Source of the DNA: Nanobdellati archaeon | GTDB lineage: Archaea; EX4484-52; JAADEF01 | Assembly (NCBI GenBank): GCA_026997215.1 | Contig: JALWJP010000074.1 | Coordinates: 1 to 18,299, forward strand | Direction of reading: 5' to 3' | DNA: 18,299 bases | Part shown: positions 1 to 5,813 of the stretch, one piece after another | How the letters are laid out: each line of letters opens with the position of its first letter | Numbering within the stretch: the stretch's first letter is position 1 | Notes under the pieces: model-generated | Databases searched by the model: none | Told to the model about the DNA's origin: nothing | What the model saw: the letters and a program-made list of their open reading frames with translations, nothing else | Program-made: the position numbers and the translations under genes

Positions 1-1
1 A

Positions 2-211
2 TATAAAAGAAAAGTAGGTCCTTTAATAGTTACTGCTAATCCTAAGTCTCGCTTATTTAGAGCTGCATCAAATATTGCAGGAATTGATGTTGTTTATTAC
101 GATTACCTTAATATCAAATATTTAGCTCCTTCAGGTCAATATCCGAGGTTAGTGATTTACACAGAAAATGCTTTGACAAAACTGCAGGAAAAATATGGTG
201 AGAAGATATGA
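2..211 (+). CDS. rpl4: Large ribosomal subunit protein L4 (uL4), C-terminal part only
   Basis: The gene enters from the left edge; the last 69 codons and the TGA stop are visible. The product is a 23S rRNA-binding protein of the large subunit. The translated end contains GPLIVTANPKSRLFRAASN followed by GIDVV, then YLNIKYLAPSGQYPRL and a final helix ENALTKLQEKYG. This matches the archaeal L4 C-terminus, where a 'N..G(V/I)DVV..(Y/R)LN...LAPGG' segment precedes the last helix. The position directly before L23 is the standard archaeal order L3-L4-L23-L2. The stop codon overlaps the L23 start as ATGA, which suggests translational coupling. The start lies outside the window. Confidence 0.93.
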   Translation, partial: YKRKVGPLIVTANPKSRLFRAASNIAGIDVVYYDYLNIKYLAPSGQYPRLVIYTENALTKLQEKYGEKI

Positions 212-621
212 GTGATACTAATTCACAAGGGAAAAGTAATTTGGAGAGTAAGAAAAGAGTTAAAAAGGAATTAAAAGGAAAAGAACCATCTAAAAGTAAA
301 GATTCTTCTATTAAAAAGGAACTAAAGAGTGAAAAATCAAAAAAGAAAGAAAAAAAGAACTTTAAGCCATTTAAATATTTAAAACATTTAATGCTTACTG
401 AAAAAGCCATAGATAATGTAACTACTAAAAACACCTTGGTTTTCGTGGTTGATATTAAAGCCAATAAATCTCAGATTAAAAGAGAAGTAGAAAGTATTTT
501 TGAAGTTAAAGTTAAAAAAGTTAATACTCTTATAGATAGGAAGGGTAGAAAAAAAGCTTATGTGTCTTTAATGCCTCAATACAAGGCAGAAGATGTAGCT
601 ACTCAATTAGGTATGATGTAG
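208..621 (+). CDS. rpl23: Large ribosomal subunit protein L23 (uL23) with Lys-rich N-terminal extension
   Basis: L23 binds 23S rRNA next to the polypeptide exit tunnel and serves as a docking site for SRP. The conserved fold occupies about residues 52-137: LTEKAIDNV near 63-71, LVFVVDIKANK at 77-87, VKKVNTLID at 102-110, then GRKKAYVSL at 113-121. Archaeal L23 is usually about 82-90 aa; this one is 137 aa. The extra residues 1-51 are almost entirely Lys, Ser and Glu, presumably disordered and rRNA-binding. Eukaryotic L23a also has a basic N-terminal extension. The ATG overlaps the L4 stop (ATGA), and GGTGA at 197-201 gives 6-nt spacing, which supports the long form. No other ATG lies in frame before residue 62, inside the core. 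Confidence 0.95.
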   Translation: MSDTNSQGKSNLESKKRVKKELKGKEPSKSKDSSIKKELKSEKSKKKEKKNFKPFKYLKHLMLTEKAIDNVTTKNTLVFVVDIKANKSQIKREVESIFEVKVKKVNTLIDRKGRKKAYVSLMPQYKAEDVATQLGMM

Positions 622-635
622 TAAAGGTGTAAGAG

Positions 636-1346
636 ATGGGAAAGCGCATTATAAGTCAGAGGAGAGGTAGAGGATCACCTACTTATAAAGCTCCAAGTCA
701 TAGGTATAAAGCTGATACTCGTTACCTTTATGTAGAGGGCATGGTGCAAGGTAAAGTTGTTGATTTAATAGATGATCCAGGCAGAAATGTTCCATTGGCG
801 AAAGTTTTGTTAGAGGATGGAAGGGAAATGCATATTCCGGCTGCTGAAGGTATGTATGTGGGTATGAATATTAAAATAGGAGATCATGATGATGTTGGTA
901 TAGGTAATGTGATTTCTGTTAAAAATGTTCCTGAAGGTTTTGCAGTATTTAATTTAGAGATTAATCCTTATGATGGAGGGAAACTCGTAAGAACCGCAGG
1001 AAGTTATGCAGTTGTGTTGTCTCATGATGCTAATAAAACAGTTGTTAAATTACCTTCTAAAAAGTTAAAAGCATTGCATCCTGATGCTCGTGTAACTATA
1101 GGTGTTGCTGCTGGCGGTGATATTTCAGTTAAGCCTTATGTTAAAGCAGGTAATAAATATCATGCTATGAAAGCTAGAAATAAATTATATCCTATAACCT
1201 CTAAAACAGCAATGAATGCCATAGATCATAAATTTGGAGGTAGTAATTTAGGTGTTCCTAAGACCTCTGCACGAAACGCTCCTCCTGGAAGAAAAGTTGG
1301 TAGTATTGCTGCAAAAAGAACAGGAGTTAGAAAAGGTAAATTATGA
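636..1346 (+). CDS. rpl2: Large ribosomal subunit protein L2 (uL2)
   Basis: L2 is one of the core 23S rRNA-binding proteins near the peptidyl transferase centre and the subunit interface. At 236 aa it has normal archaeal length. Visible hallmarks are the basic N-terminus GKRIISQRRGRGSPTYKAPSH, the OB/SH3-like middle (VLLEDGREMHIPAAEG, then ISVKNVPEG), GSYAVVLSHD near 122-131, and the C-terminal rRNA-binding block AMNAIDHKFGG followed by GVPKTSARNAPPGRKVGSIA. The His in 'DHKFGG' is the universally conserved L2 histidine. The gene lies 14 nt after L23 with an AAGGTG site just upstream. It is an ordinary member of the cluster. Confidence 0.97.
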   Translation: MGKRIISQRRGRGSPTYKAPSHRYKADTRYLYVEGMVQGKVVDLIDDPGRNVPLAKVLLEDGREMHIPAAEGMYVGMNIKIGDHDDVGIGNVISVKNVPEGFAVFNLEINPYDGGKLVRTAGSYAVVLSHDANKTVVKLPSKKLKALHPDARVTIGVAAGGDISVKPYVKAGNKYHAMKARNKLYPITSKTAMNAIDHKFGGSNLGVPKTSARNAPPGRKVGSIAAKRTGVRKGKL

Positions 1347-1366
1347 ATTATGATTAAGGTGATGTG

Positions 1367-1753
1367 ATGGTTAGAGAGTTCAGATATAGAGGAAAAACTT
1401 TGGAAGAACTTCAAAAAATGGATCTTAAAGAACTTGCTATGTTATTTGAATCAAGAGTTAGGAGGAAAATATTAAGAGGTCTTAAGGATAACGAGCTTAA
1501 ATTTATTAAAAAGGTTGAAAATGCAAAAGAAGGTGCCTTTATTAAAACTCATTTAAGGGATATGATTATTTTACCAAGTTTTGTGGGTAAAACCATAGGA
1601 GTTTATAATGGTAAAGAGTACGTGCCTGTAAAAATAAGACCTGAAATGATAGGTCATAGATTAGGGGAATTTTCCTTAACTAGAAAAGTTCCTAAACATT
1701 CCGGTCCTGGTATTGGTGCAACACGATCTACAAAGCATGTGGGTAGGAAGTGA
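1367..1753 (+). CDS. rps19: Small ribosomal subunit protein S19 (uS19)
   Basis: S19 sits in the head of the small subunit and contacts the A-site tRNA region. The protein is 128 aa, as expected for the archaeal/eukaryotic S15-type form. The diagnostic block is THLRDMIILPSFVGKTIGVY (about 64-83), then VPVKIRPEMIGHRLGEF and the C-terminal KHSGPGIGATRS. The frame could also open at GTG 1364, but AAGGTGA at 1356-1362 is better placed for ATG 1367 (4-nt spacing, as at S4e), so I use the ATG. It lies 20 nt after L2. Confidence 0.96.
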   Translation: MVREFRYRGKTLEELQKMDLKELAMLFESRVRRKILRGLKDNELKFIKKVENAKEGAFIKTHLRDMIILPSFVGKTIGVYNGKEYVPVKIRPEMIGHRLGEFSLTRKVPKHSGPGIGATRSTKHVGRK

Positions 1754-1769
1754 TGAAAAGGTGAGTCAA

Positions 1770-2219
1770 ATGGCAGGTCATCCTTTTGGTAAATTATATG
1801 AACCAGAAAAACATGTTTTAGCTATTACTACTTATAGAAGGGTAAGTCCTAAAGATGTAAGAGAAATACTTGTACATATCAGAGGAAAAAAAGCAGTTGA
1901 TGCTGTAAAGTTATTAGATGCAGTTATTAAAAAGAGATATGCAATTCCTTTTAAGAGGTATACTGAAGGAGCAGGACATAAAACTGGTAATTTGGCAGGA
2001 GGACGTTATCCTGTTAAAGCTGCCAAGGAGATTAAGAATCTTCTCAATACTTTGATTAAAAACGGTGAATATAAGGGGATGGATGCTGATAAAATCTACA
2101 TCAAGTATGTTTCGGTTTCCAAAGCCTCTACTTTTTATAGACCTCGAAGGTCAAGATTTAGAGGTCAAAAAGCAAAAAGTACTAATATATATGTTTTAGG
2201 GGAGGTTAGAGAGCAATGA
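1770..2219 (+). CDS. rpl22: Large ribosomal subunit protein L22 (uL22)
   Basis: L22 lines the nascent peptide tunnel. With this start the protein is 149 aa, the usual archaeal size, and begins MAGHPFGKLYEP. Conserved stretches are ISPKD-like VSPKDVREI, GKKAVDAVKLLDAVI, KRYAIPFKRY, GAGHKTGNLAGGRYPVKAA, and the terminal RRSRFRGQKAKSTNI, the L22 loop and tail. The open frame extends upstream to 1713, but that part would overlap the S19 end. GGTGA at 1760-1764, 5 nt before ATG 1770, decides the start. The stop overlaps the S3 start as ATGA (2216-2219). Confidence 0.96.
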   Translation: MAGHPFGKLYEPEKHVLAITTYRRVSPKDVREILVHIRGKKAVDAVKLLDAVIKKRYAIPFKRYTEGAGHKTGNLAGGRYPVKAAKEIKNLLNTLIKNGEYKGMDADKIYIKYVSVSKASTFYRPRRSRFRGQKAKSTNIYVLGEVREQ

Positions 2220-3037
2220 TCGAAAGGAAGTTTGTTCAACAGGCTATGATGAATTTAAAAGTAAAAGAATTTTTAAGAAATGAGTTAAAGAAGGCTCAAA
2301 TAAGTCATGTAGATATTCATAGAACGCCGTTAAATACTCATGTTATAGTGTATTGTGCCAAACCTGGTTTTATTATAGGGAGAGGGGGTAGAAAAATAGA
2401 TCAACTTACTGAGATTTTAGAAAAAGAGTATGGTTTATTTAAACCTTATATTGATGTGCGGTTAGTTGAAAATCCTTGGTTAGATGCTGCTATTGTGGCG
2501 AGAAGAATAGGGGAAGAGTTAGAAAGAGGTAAAAAACATAGAGCAATAGTTCAAAGGTTCTTAAGAAAAATAATGGAAGCAGGAGCTTATGGTGCGGAAA
2601 TTAGAGTAAGTGGTAAGTTGAGTGGTGAAAGAGCAAGATCAGAAGTATTTAGAATAGGTTATTTGAAAAAATGTGGTGAACCTGCTAATGAAAATGTAGA
2701 TAAAGCTAAAGATTATGTTGTTCTAAAACCAGGAAAAATAGGTATTAAGGTTGCGATTATGGTTTCTTTACCTGAAGTTTCGGTACTTGAGAAGAATATT
2801 GCTGAGCTAAAAGTTGAAAAAACAGAGGAAAAATCAATTACAGAAGAATCTTCAGAAAAGGATTCTGAAGAAGAAAAGGAAAAAGTAATTAAAGATAAAG
2901 AAAAAACGAAAGAAGAAACTAAAAAGTCTCATGATAAATCGTATCGCCCTAGAAAGGGTAAGGGTTTTAGATCCAAAAAAAGAGGTATGCCTCGACGAAG
3001 AGGTGGTGTAAAGAAATCATCTAACAAAGGTGAATGA
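2216..3037 (+). CDS. rps3: Small ribosomal subunit protein S3 (uS3) with long charged C-terminal tail
   Basis: S3 is a head protein at the mRNA entry channel. The N-terminal type II KH domain has the GxxG-containing motif GFIIGRGGRKI at 51-61; the S3 C-terminal domain follows (ENPWLDAAIVARRIGEELER 85-104, RFLRKIMEAGAYGAEIRVSG 114-133, GERARSE 137-143). The conserved part ends near residue 190. Residues about 193-240 are a Glu/Lys/Ser mix and 241-273 are a very basic Arg/Gly/Lys segment. Archaeal S3 is usually about 200-235 aa, so this 273-aa form has a longer tail than usual. The start overlaps the L22 stop. Confidence 0.95.
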   Translation: MIERKFVQQAMMNLKVKEFLRNELKKAQISHVDIHRTPLNTHVIVYCAKPGFIIGRGGRKIDQLTEILEKEYGLFKPYIDVRLVENPWLDAAIVARRIGEELERGKKHRAIVQRFLRKIMEAGAYGAEIRVSGKLSGERARSEVFRIGYLKKCGEPANENVDKAKDYVVLKPGKIGIKVAIMVSLPEVSVLEKNIAELKVEKTEEKSITEESSEKDSEEEKEKVIKDKEKTKEETKKSHDKSYRPRKGKGFRSKKRGMPRRRGGVKKSSNKGE

Positions 3038-3039
3038 TC

Positions 3040-3249
3040 ATGGGTAGTAAAGATTTTAATGCTTTAATGGAAAAAAATAAAGGGGATTTGATAAAGGAAC
3101 TGCATGAAATTCAAAAAAAGTTAATGGCTGAAAAAGCAAAATTGACTTCAGGAGTAAGTAGTGAAAACCCCTCTATTATAAAAAAATATAAAAGACAAAT
3201 TGCTAGAATAAAAATGTTACTTTATCAAAAGCACGGATTAAAATTATAA
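3040..3249 (+). CDS. rpl29: Large ribosomal subunit protein L29 (uL29)
   Basis: This small two-helix protein lies near the exit tunnel and forms part of the SRP/translocon docking site. It is 69 aa from this start: MGSKDFNALMEKNKGDLIKE, then helix two ending in RQIARIKMLLYQKHGL. That is the typical L29 pattern of 'L...L..L..EL..L'-type helices with a terminal 'IARI.T...E' motif. An ATG at 3034 is also in frame but abuts the GGTGA at 3029-3033; ATG 3040 gives the 6-nt spacing seen elsewhere in the cluster and is preferred. Its position directly after S3 supports the identification. Confidence 0.93.
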   Translation: MGSKDFNALMEKNKGDLIKELHEIQKKLMAEKAKLTSGVSSENPSIIKKYKRQIARIKMLLYQKHGLKL

Positions 3250-3267
3250 TATTGAGGGTTCATAGTT

Positions 3268-3582
3268 ATGACTGCAGAAGAAGTATGTAATGTGTGTGGT
3301 TTACCTAAGGATTTATGCATATGCGAGACATTATCCAAAGAAACTGTAAAAATTAAGATATATGTGGAGAAAAAGAGGTTTGGAAAGTTTGTTACAGTTA
3401 TAGAAGGCATAGATGATAAACTTACTGATGTTAAAAAACTACTTAAGAAGTTTAAGAAAAAACTCGCATGTGGAGGAACATATAAAGATAAAAGAATAGA
3501 ATTACAGGGTAATCATTTGTCCAAGGTTAGGAAACTACTTATTGAGGAAGGTTTTAATGAGGACAGCATCGAAGTTGGATAA
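3268..3582 (+). CDS. Translation initiation factor aIF1 (SUI1/eIF1 family)
   Basis: aIF1 monitors start-codon selection on the 30S subunit. The 104-aa protein begins with a small Cys-rich knuckle, CNVCGLPKDLCIC (C7, C10, C17, C19), common in archaeal aIF1. The SUI1 fold follows: KRFGKFVTVIEGID (36-49), LKKFKKKLACGGTYKD (59-74) and IELQGNHLSKVRKLLIEEGF. The CGGTYK block and the 'I.lQG.h...v...L...GF' ending are family signatures. aIF1 between L29 and Rpp29 is a conserved archaeal arrangement. The ribosome binding site is a weaker GAGGG about 10 nt upstream. The 3' end overlaps the Rpp29 start by 26 nt. Confidence 0.95.
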   Translation: MTAEEVCNVCGLPKDLCICETLSKETVKIKIYVEKKRFGKFVTVIEGIDDKLTDVKKLLKKFKKKLACGGTYKDKRIELQGNHLSKVRKLLIEEGFNEDSIEVG

Positions 3583-3877
3583 GATTCGTTCAGAAGATTA
3601 TTTTAGGTTGCCTTTGATAGGTAAAGATGTTATGATTTTAGAATCACGGGCAGTTGGTGATAACCTTAAATTAAAGTGGTGCAAGGTTATTGATGAAACT
3701 CGCAACACCTTTTTAATTGATTGCGAGGGTAAAAAAAAGAGAGTTGTAAAGAAAGGTACTTGGTTCAAATTCAGGTTATATGGGAAGATTATTAAAATTT
3801 ATGGTAATATTTTAATTGGAAGGCCAGAAGAACGTATTAAAAAAAGATTGCCTAAACCTTATAAAGTGTTGTGGTGA
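3557..3877 (+). CDS. rnp1: RNase P protein component 1 (Rpp29/Pop4)
   Basis: This is a protein subunit of archaeal RNase P, which matures the 5' end of tRNAs. The Sm-like beta barrel is visible as RLPLIGKDVMILES, then KVIDETRNTFLIDCEGKKKR, VKKGTWFKF, and GNILIGRPEERIKKRL; the '(D/E)ETRNT' and 'GRPE(D/E)R' motifs are typical for Rpp29. From ATG 3557 the product is 106 aa. A TTG at 3542 would add five residues, but AAGG at 3548-3551 and GAGG at 3544-3547 favour the ATG. The gene starts inside the aIF1 end and sits before S17, the conserved archaeal location. Confidence 0.9.
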   Translation: MRTASKLDKIRSEDYFRLPLIGKDVMILESRAVGDNLKLKWCKVIDETRNTFLIDCEGKKKRVVKKGTWFKFRLYGKIIKIYGNILIGRPEERIKKRLPKPYKVLW

Positions 3878-3883
3878 GTTAGA

Positions 3884-4246
3884 ATGAGCACATCAGTAGA
3901 AAAAACAGAGTTGAATAAGAAAGTGAGAGATATAGGTATAGATGCTACTCCTCCTAAAGAGGTTTGTAATGATCCTAATTGTCCATGGCACGGCCATATC
4001 AAAATAAGAGGAAGAATTTTTGTTGGTAAAGTAGTGTCAACACGTATGGGTAAATCGGCCGTGGTTGAGTGGAGTTATATTAAAAAATCTAAAAAGTATA
4101 GGAGATACATGCGTGCTAAAACCAAAGTAACGGTTCATGTTCCTCCTTGTATATTGTTAAAACCAGGAGATGTAGTGAGGATCGGAGAAACCAAACCTAT
4201 CAGCAAGACCAAATCGTTTGTTGTAATAGAAAAGTTAGGTGAGTGA
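3884..4246 (+). CDS. rps17: Small ribosomal subunit protein S17 (uS17)
   Basis: A 16S rRNA-binding OB-fold protein, 120 aa. The archaeal/eukaryotic S11-type signature CNDPNCPWHGHIKIRGRIF occurs at about 28-46, followed by GKVVSTRMGKSAVVEW, the basic loop SKKYRRYMRAKTKVTVHVPP (about 69-88), and LKPGDVVRIGETKPISKTKS. GGTGA at 3873-3877, formed by the end of rnp1, lies 6 nt before the ATG. It is an ordinary cluster member. Confidence 0.96.
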   Translation: MSTSVEKTELNKKVRDIGIDATPPKEVCNDPNCPWHGHIKIRGRIFVGKVVSTRMGKSAVVEWSYIKKSKKYRRYMRAKTKVTVHVPPCILLKPGDVVRIGETKPISKTKSFVVIEKLGE

Positions 4247-4247
4247 A

Positions 4248-4646
4248 GTGAAGGCAATATCCTCTAATGTTACTCGCGGTATTAATGTGGGAGCACGATT
4301 AAAGTGTATAGATAACACCGGAGCAAAAGAAGTAGAAGTTATAGCTGTTAAAGGTTATAAAGGGATAAGACGCCGCATTCCTAAAGCCGGTGTAGGTGAT
4401 GTAGTCATAGTAACTGTTAAGAAAGGTGATGTAAAAATTAGAAACGAGGTTTTTCCAGCTGTAATTGTAAGGCAACGCATGCCTTATAAGAGACCTAACG
4501 GCATTACAGTTAAATTTGAGGATAATGCTGTTGTTTTAATGACTGATAAATTAGAGCCTAAAGGAAAAGAAGTAAAAGAGGTTGTTGCACGAGAGGCTGT
4601 AGAAAGATTCCCTACTATAGGGAAAATAGCCAGAATCATTGTTTAA
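4248..4646 (+). CDS. rpl14: Large ribosomal subunit protein L14 (uL14)
   Basis: L14 lies at the subunit interface of the large subunit and binds aIF6. From GTG 4248 the protein is 132 aa, the normal archaeal length, and starts (V/M)KAISSNVTRGINVGA. Signature segments are LKCIDNTGAKEVEVI (about 15-29), KAGVGDVVIVTVKKG, FPAVIVRQRMPYKRPNGITV and FEDNAVVLM. The frame also has a GTG at 4239, but this lies inside the GGTGA site at 4238-4242; that site is correctly spaced (5 nt) from GTG 4248. The S17 stop (4244-4246) lies between the ribosome binding site and the start, so the two genes are tightly coupled. Confidence 0.95.
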   Translation: MKAISSNVTRGINVGARLKCIDNTGAKEVEVIAVKGYKGIRRRIPKAGVGDVVIVTVKKGDVKIRNEVFPAVIVRQRMPYKRPNGITVKFEDNAVVLMTDKLEPKGKEVKEVVAREAVERFPTIGKIARIIV

Positions 4647-4655
4647 GGTGGTTTT

Positions 4656-5042
4656 ATGATGCGTATTGTGAAACATGCAACTAAGTGGAGTAGATCATGG
4701 AAATCCAGCAAAGATCCTTCTAAACAGAGAAAATATGTGTATAATGCTCCTTTACATATTAAGAGGAAAATGCTAAAGGCGATGCTATCAAAAGATTTAA
4801 AAGAAAAATTAAAAAAGAATGCCGTTGTTATAAGAAAGGGCGATAAAGTTAAGATTCTAAGAGGTGATTTTAAAGGTCAAGTAGGAGAGGTTATAAAAGT
4901 TATGACTAAAAAATTGCGTGTTTATGTGGATGTAGCTAAAAGAAAAAATGTTAAAGGAGAGGAAAAGCACATACCTTTACATCCTTCAAATTTAATGATT
5001 ATTGATCTTAACCTTGAAGATAAAAAAAGATTTAAAGAATGA
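4656..5042 (+). CDS. rpl24: Large ribosomal subunit protein L24 (uL24), KOW domain
   Basis: An assembly-initiating 23S rRNA-binding protein, 128 aa. The N-terminus has the archaeal/eukaryotic L26-type pattern SKDPSKQRKYVYNAPLHIKR, followed by a KOW motif VIRKGDKVKILRGDFKGQVG at about 58-77. The tail HIPLHPSNLMIIDLNLEDKK matches archaeal L24. Two consecutive ATG codons (4656 and 4659) are possible; GGTG at 4647-4650 suits the first. It lies 9 nt after L14. Confidence 0.95.
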   Translation: MMRIVKHATKWSRSWKSSKDPSKQRKYVYNAPLHIKRKMLKAMLSKDLKEKLKKNAVVIRKGDKVKILRGDFKGQVGEVIKVMTKKLRVYVDVAKRKNVKGEEKHIPLHPSNLMIIDLNLEDKKRFKE

Positions 5043-5055
5043 TTAAGGTGATGAC

Positions 5056-5769
5056 ATGCATTTGAAAAGATTAGTTGCGAGTGAACATATAAGAGTACCA
5101 AAAAAAGTAAGTACTTTTGCTATCTCTCCTAGACCAGGTAAGCATCCTAAAAGAGAGTCAATACCTCTTGGCCATATAATTAGAGATATTTTAGGTTATG
5201 CTTTGAGTTATAAAGAGGCAAGGAAAGCAGCAAGGAAAGGTATGTTTCTCATAGATGGAAAAGCAAGTAGAGATATTAAAACACCTGTAGGTTTAATGGA
5301 CGTTTTACAAGTTACTGCTACTGGTGAGAAATACCGAGTAGTATATGATAACAGGGGTTTATTAAACCTTGTTAAAATAGATGCGAGTGATGCAAAGAAG
5401 AAAATGGGAAAAATAAGATTTAAAAAGTTAGCTAAAAAGGGAAGAATTCAATTGACTTTGCACGATGGAAGAAACTTCTTTTTGGATTATGAAGAAGGTA
5501 ATAAATATAAAGTAGGAGACACCATAGTTTTTGAAATAGATGGTCAGAAGATTTTAGATCATTTACCTTTAAAAGAAGGAATGCTTGTGATGATCATAGG
5601 TGGTAGGTGGAGGGGAAAGATTGCTAAAGTTAAAGAGATAATTAATATTAGAGGTTTAGAGCCCAATAGGATAGTTTTAGAAGGTGAAGGTGGAGAAGAA
5701 ATCAGAACCTTAAAAGATTATGTTTTTGTCATAGGTAAGGATAAGCCTGTATTAAAAGTTAGAGAATAA
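5056..5769 (+). CDS. rps4e: Small ribosomal subunit protein S4e (eS4)
   Basis: An archaeal/eukaryotic-specific small-subunit protein of 237 aa. The start MHLKRLVASEHIRVPKKVST is nearly diagnostic. An S4 RNA-binding domain follows (IPLGHIIRDILGYALSYKEA, then GKASRDIKTPVGLMDVL), the S4e central domain (YRVVYDNRGLL), and a C-terminal KOW segment (EGMLVMIIGGRWRGKIAKVK at about 175-194). AAGGTGA at 5045-5051 precedes the ATG by 4 nt. In most archaea the cluster continues with L5, S14, S8 and L6; here S4e is the last ribosomal gene and a T-rich stretch follows. Confidence 0.96.
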   Translation: MHLKRLVASEHIRVPKKVSTFAISPRPGKHPKRESIPLGHIIRDILGYALSYKEARKAARKGMFLIDGKASRDIKTPVGLMDVLQVTATGEKYRVVYDNRGLLNLVKIDASDAKKKMGKIRFKKLAKKGRIQLTLHDGRNFFLDYEEGNKYKVGDTIVFEIDGQKILDHLPLKEGMLVMIIGGRWRGKIAKVKEIINIRGLEPNRIVLEGEGGEEIRTLKDYVFVIGKDKPVLKVRE

Positions 5770-5777
5770 GGTTCTCT

Positions 5778-5800
5778 TAAATTTTCTTAAAAATTTTTAA
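5778..5800 (+). promoter_or_regulatory. T-rich end of the ribosomal cluster and putative MCM promoter
   Basis: The 44-bp gap between S4e and mcm is almost pure A+T. It contains a perfect 14-bp palindrome TTAAAAATTTTTAA at 5787-5800 and two T-runs (5782-5785 and 5794-5798). Archaeal termination commonly occurs at T-runs, and an AT box (TTTCTTAAAA, 5783-5792) centred about 26 nt before the MCM ATG fits a leaderless promoter. The same bases may therefore end one transcript and start the next. Inferred from sequence only; read-through from the ribosomal genes is equally possible. Confidence 0.45.
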
Positions 5801-5813
5801 CTATTTATTAGGT

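Noticed and set aside
114..464. Minus-strand open frame opposite L4/L23, hydrophobic when translated
   Set aside because: It is the mirror of a Lys-rich coding stretch (AAA/AAG read backwards as Phe/Leu); it has no ribosome binding site and lies over two certain genes.
1713..1769. Extended N-terminus for L22
   Set aside because: It would overlap the S19 3' end and lacks a ribosome binding site; GGTGA at 1760-1764 is correctly placed for ATG 1770, and the shorter form has the family length.
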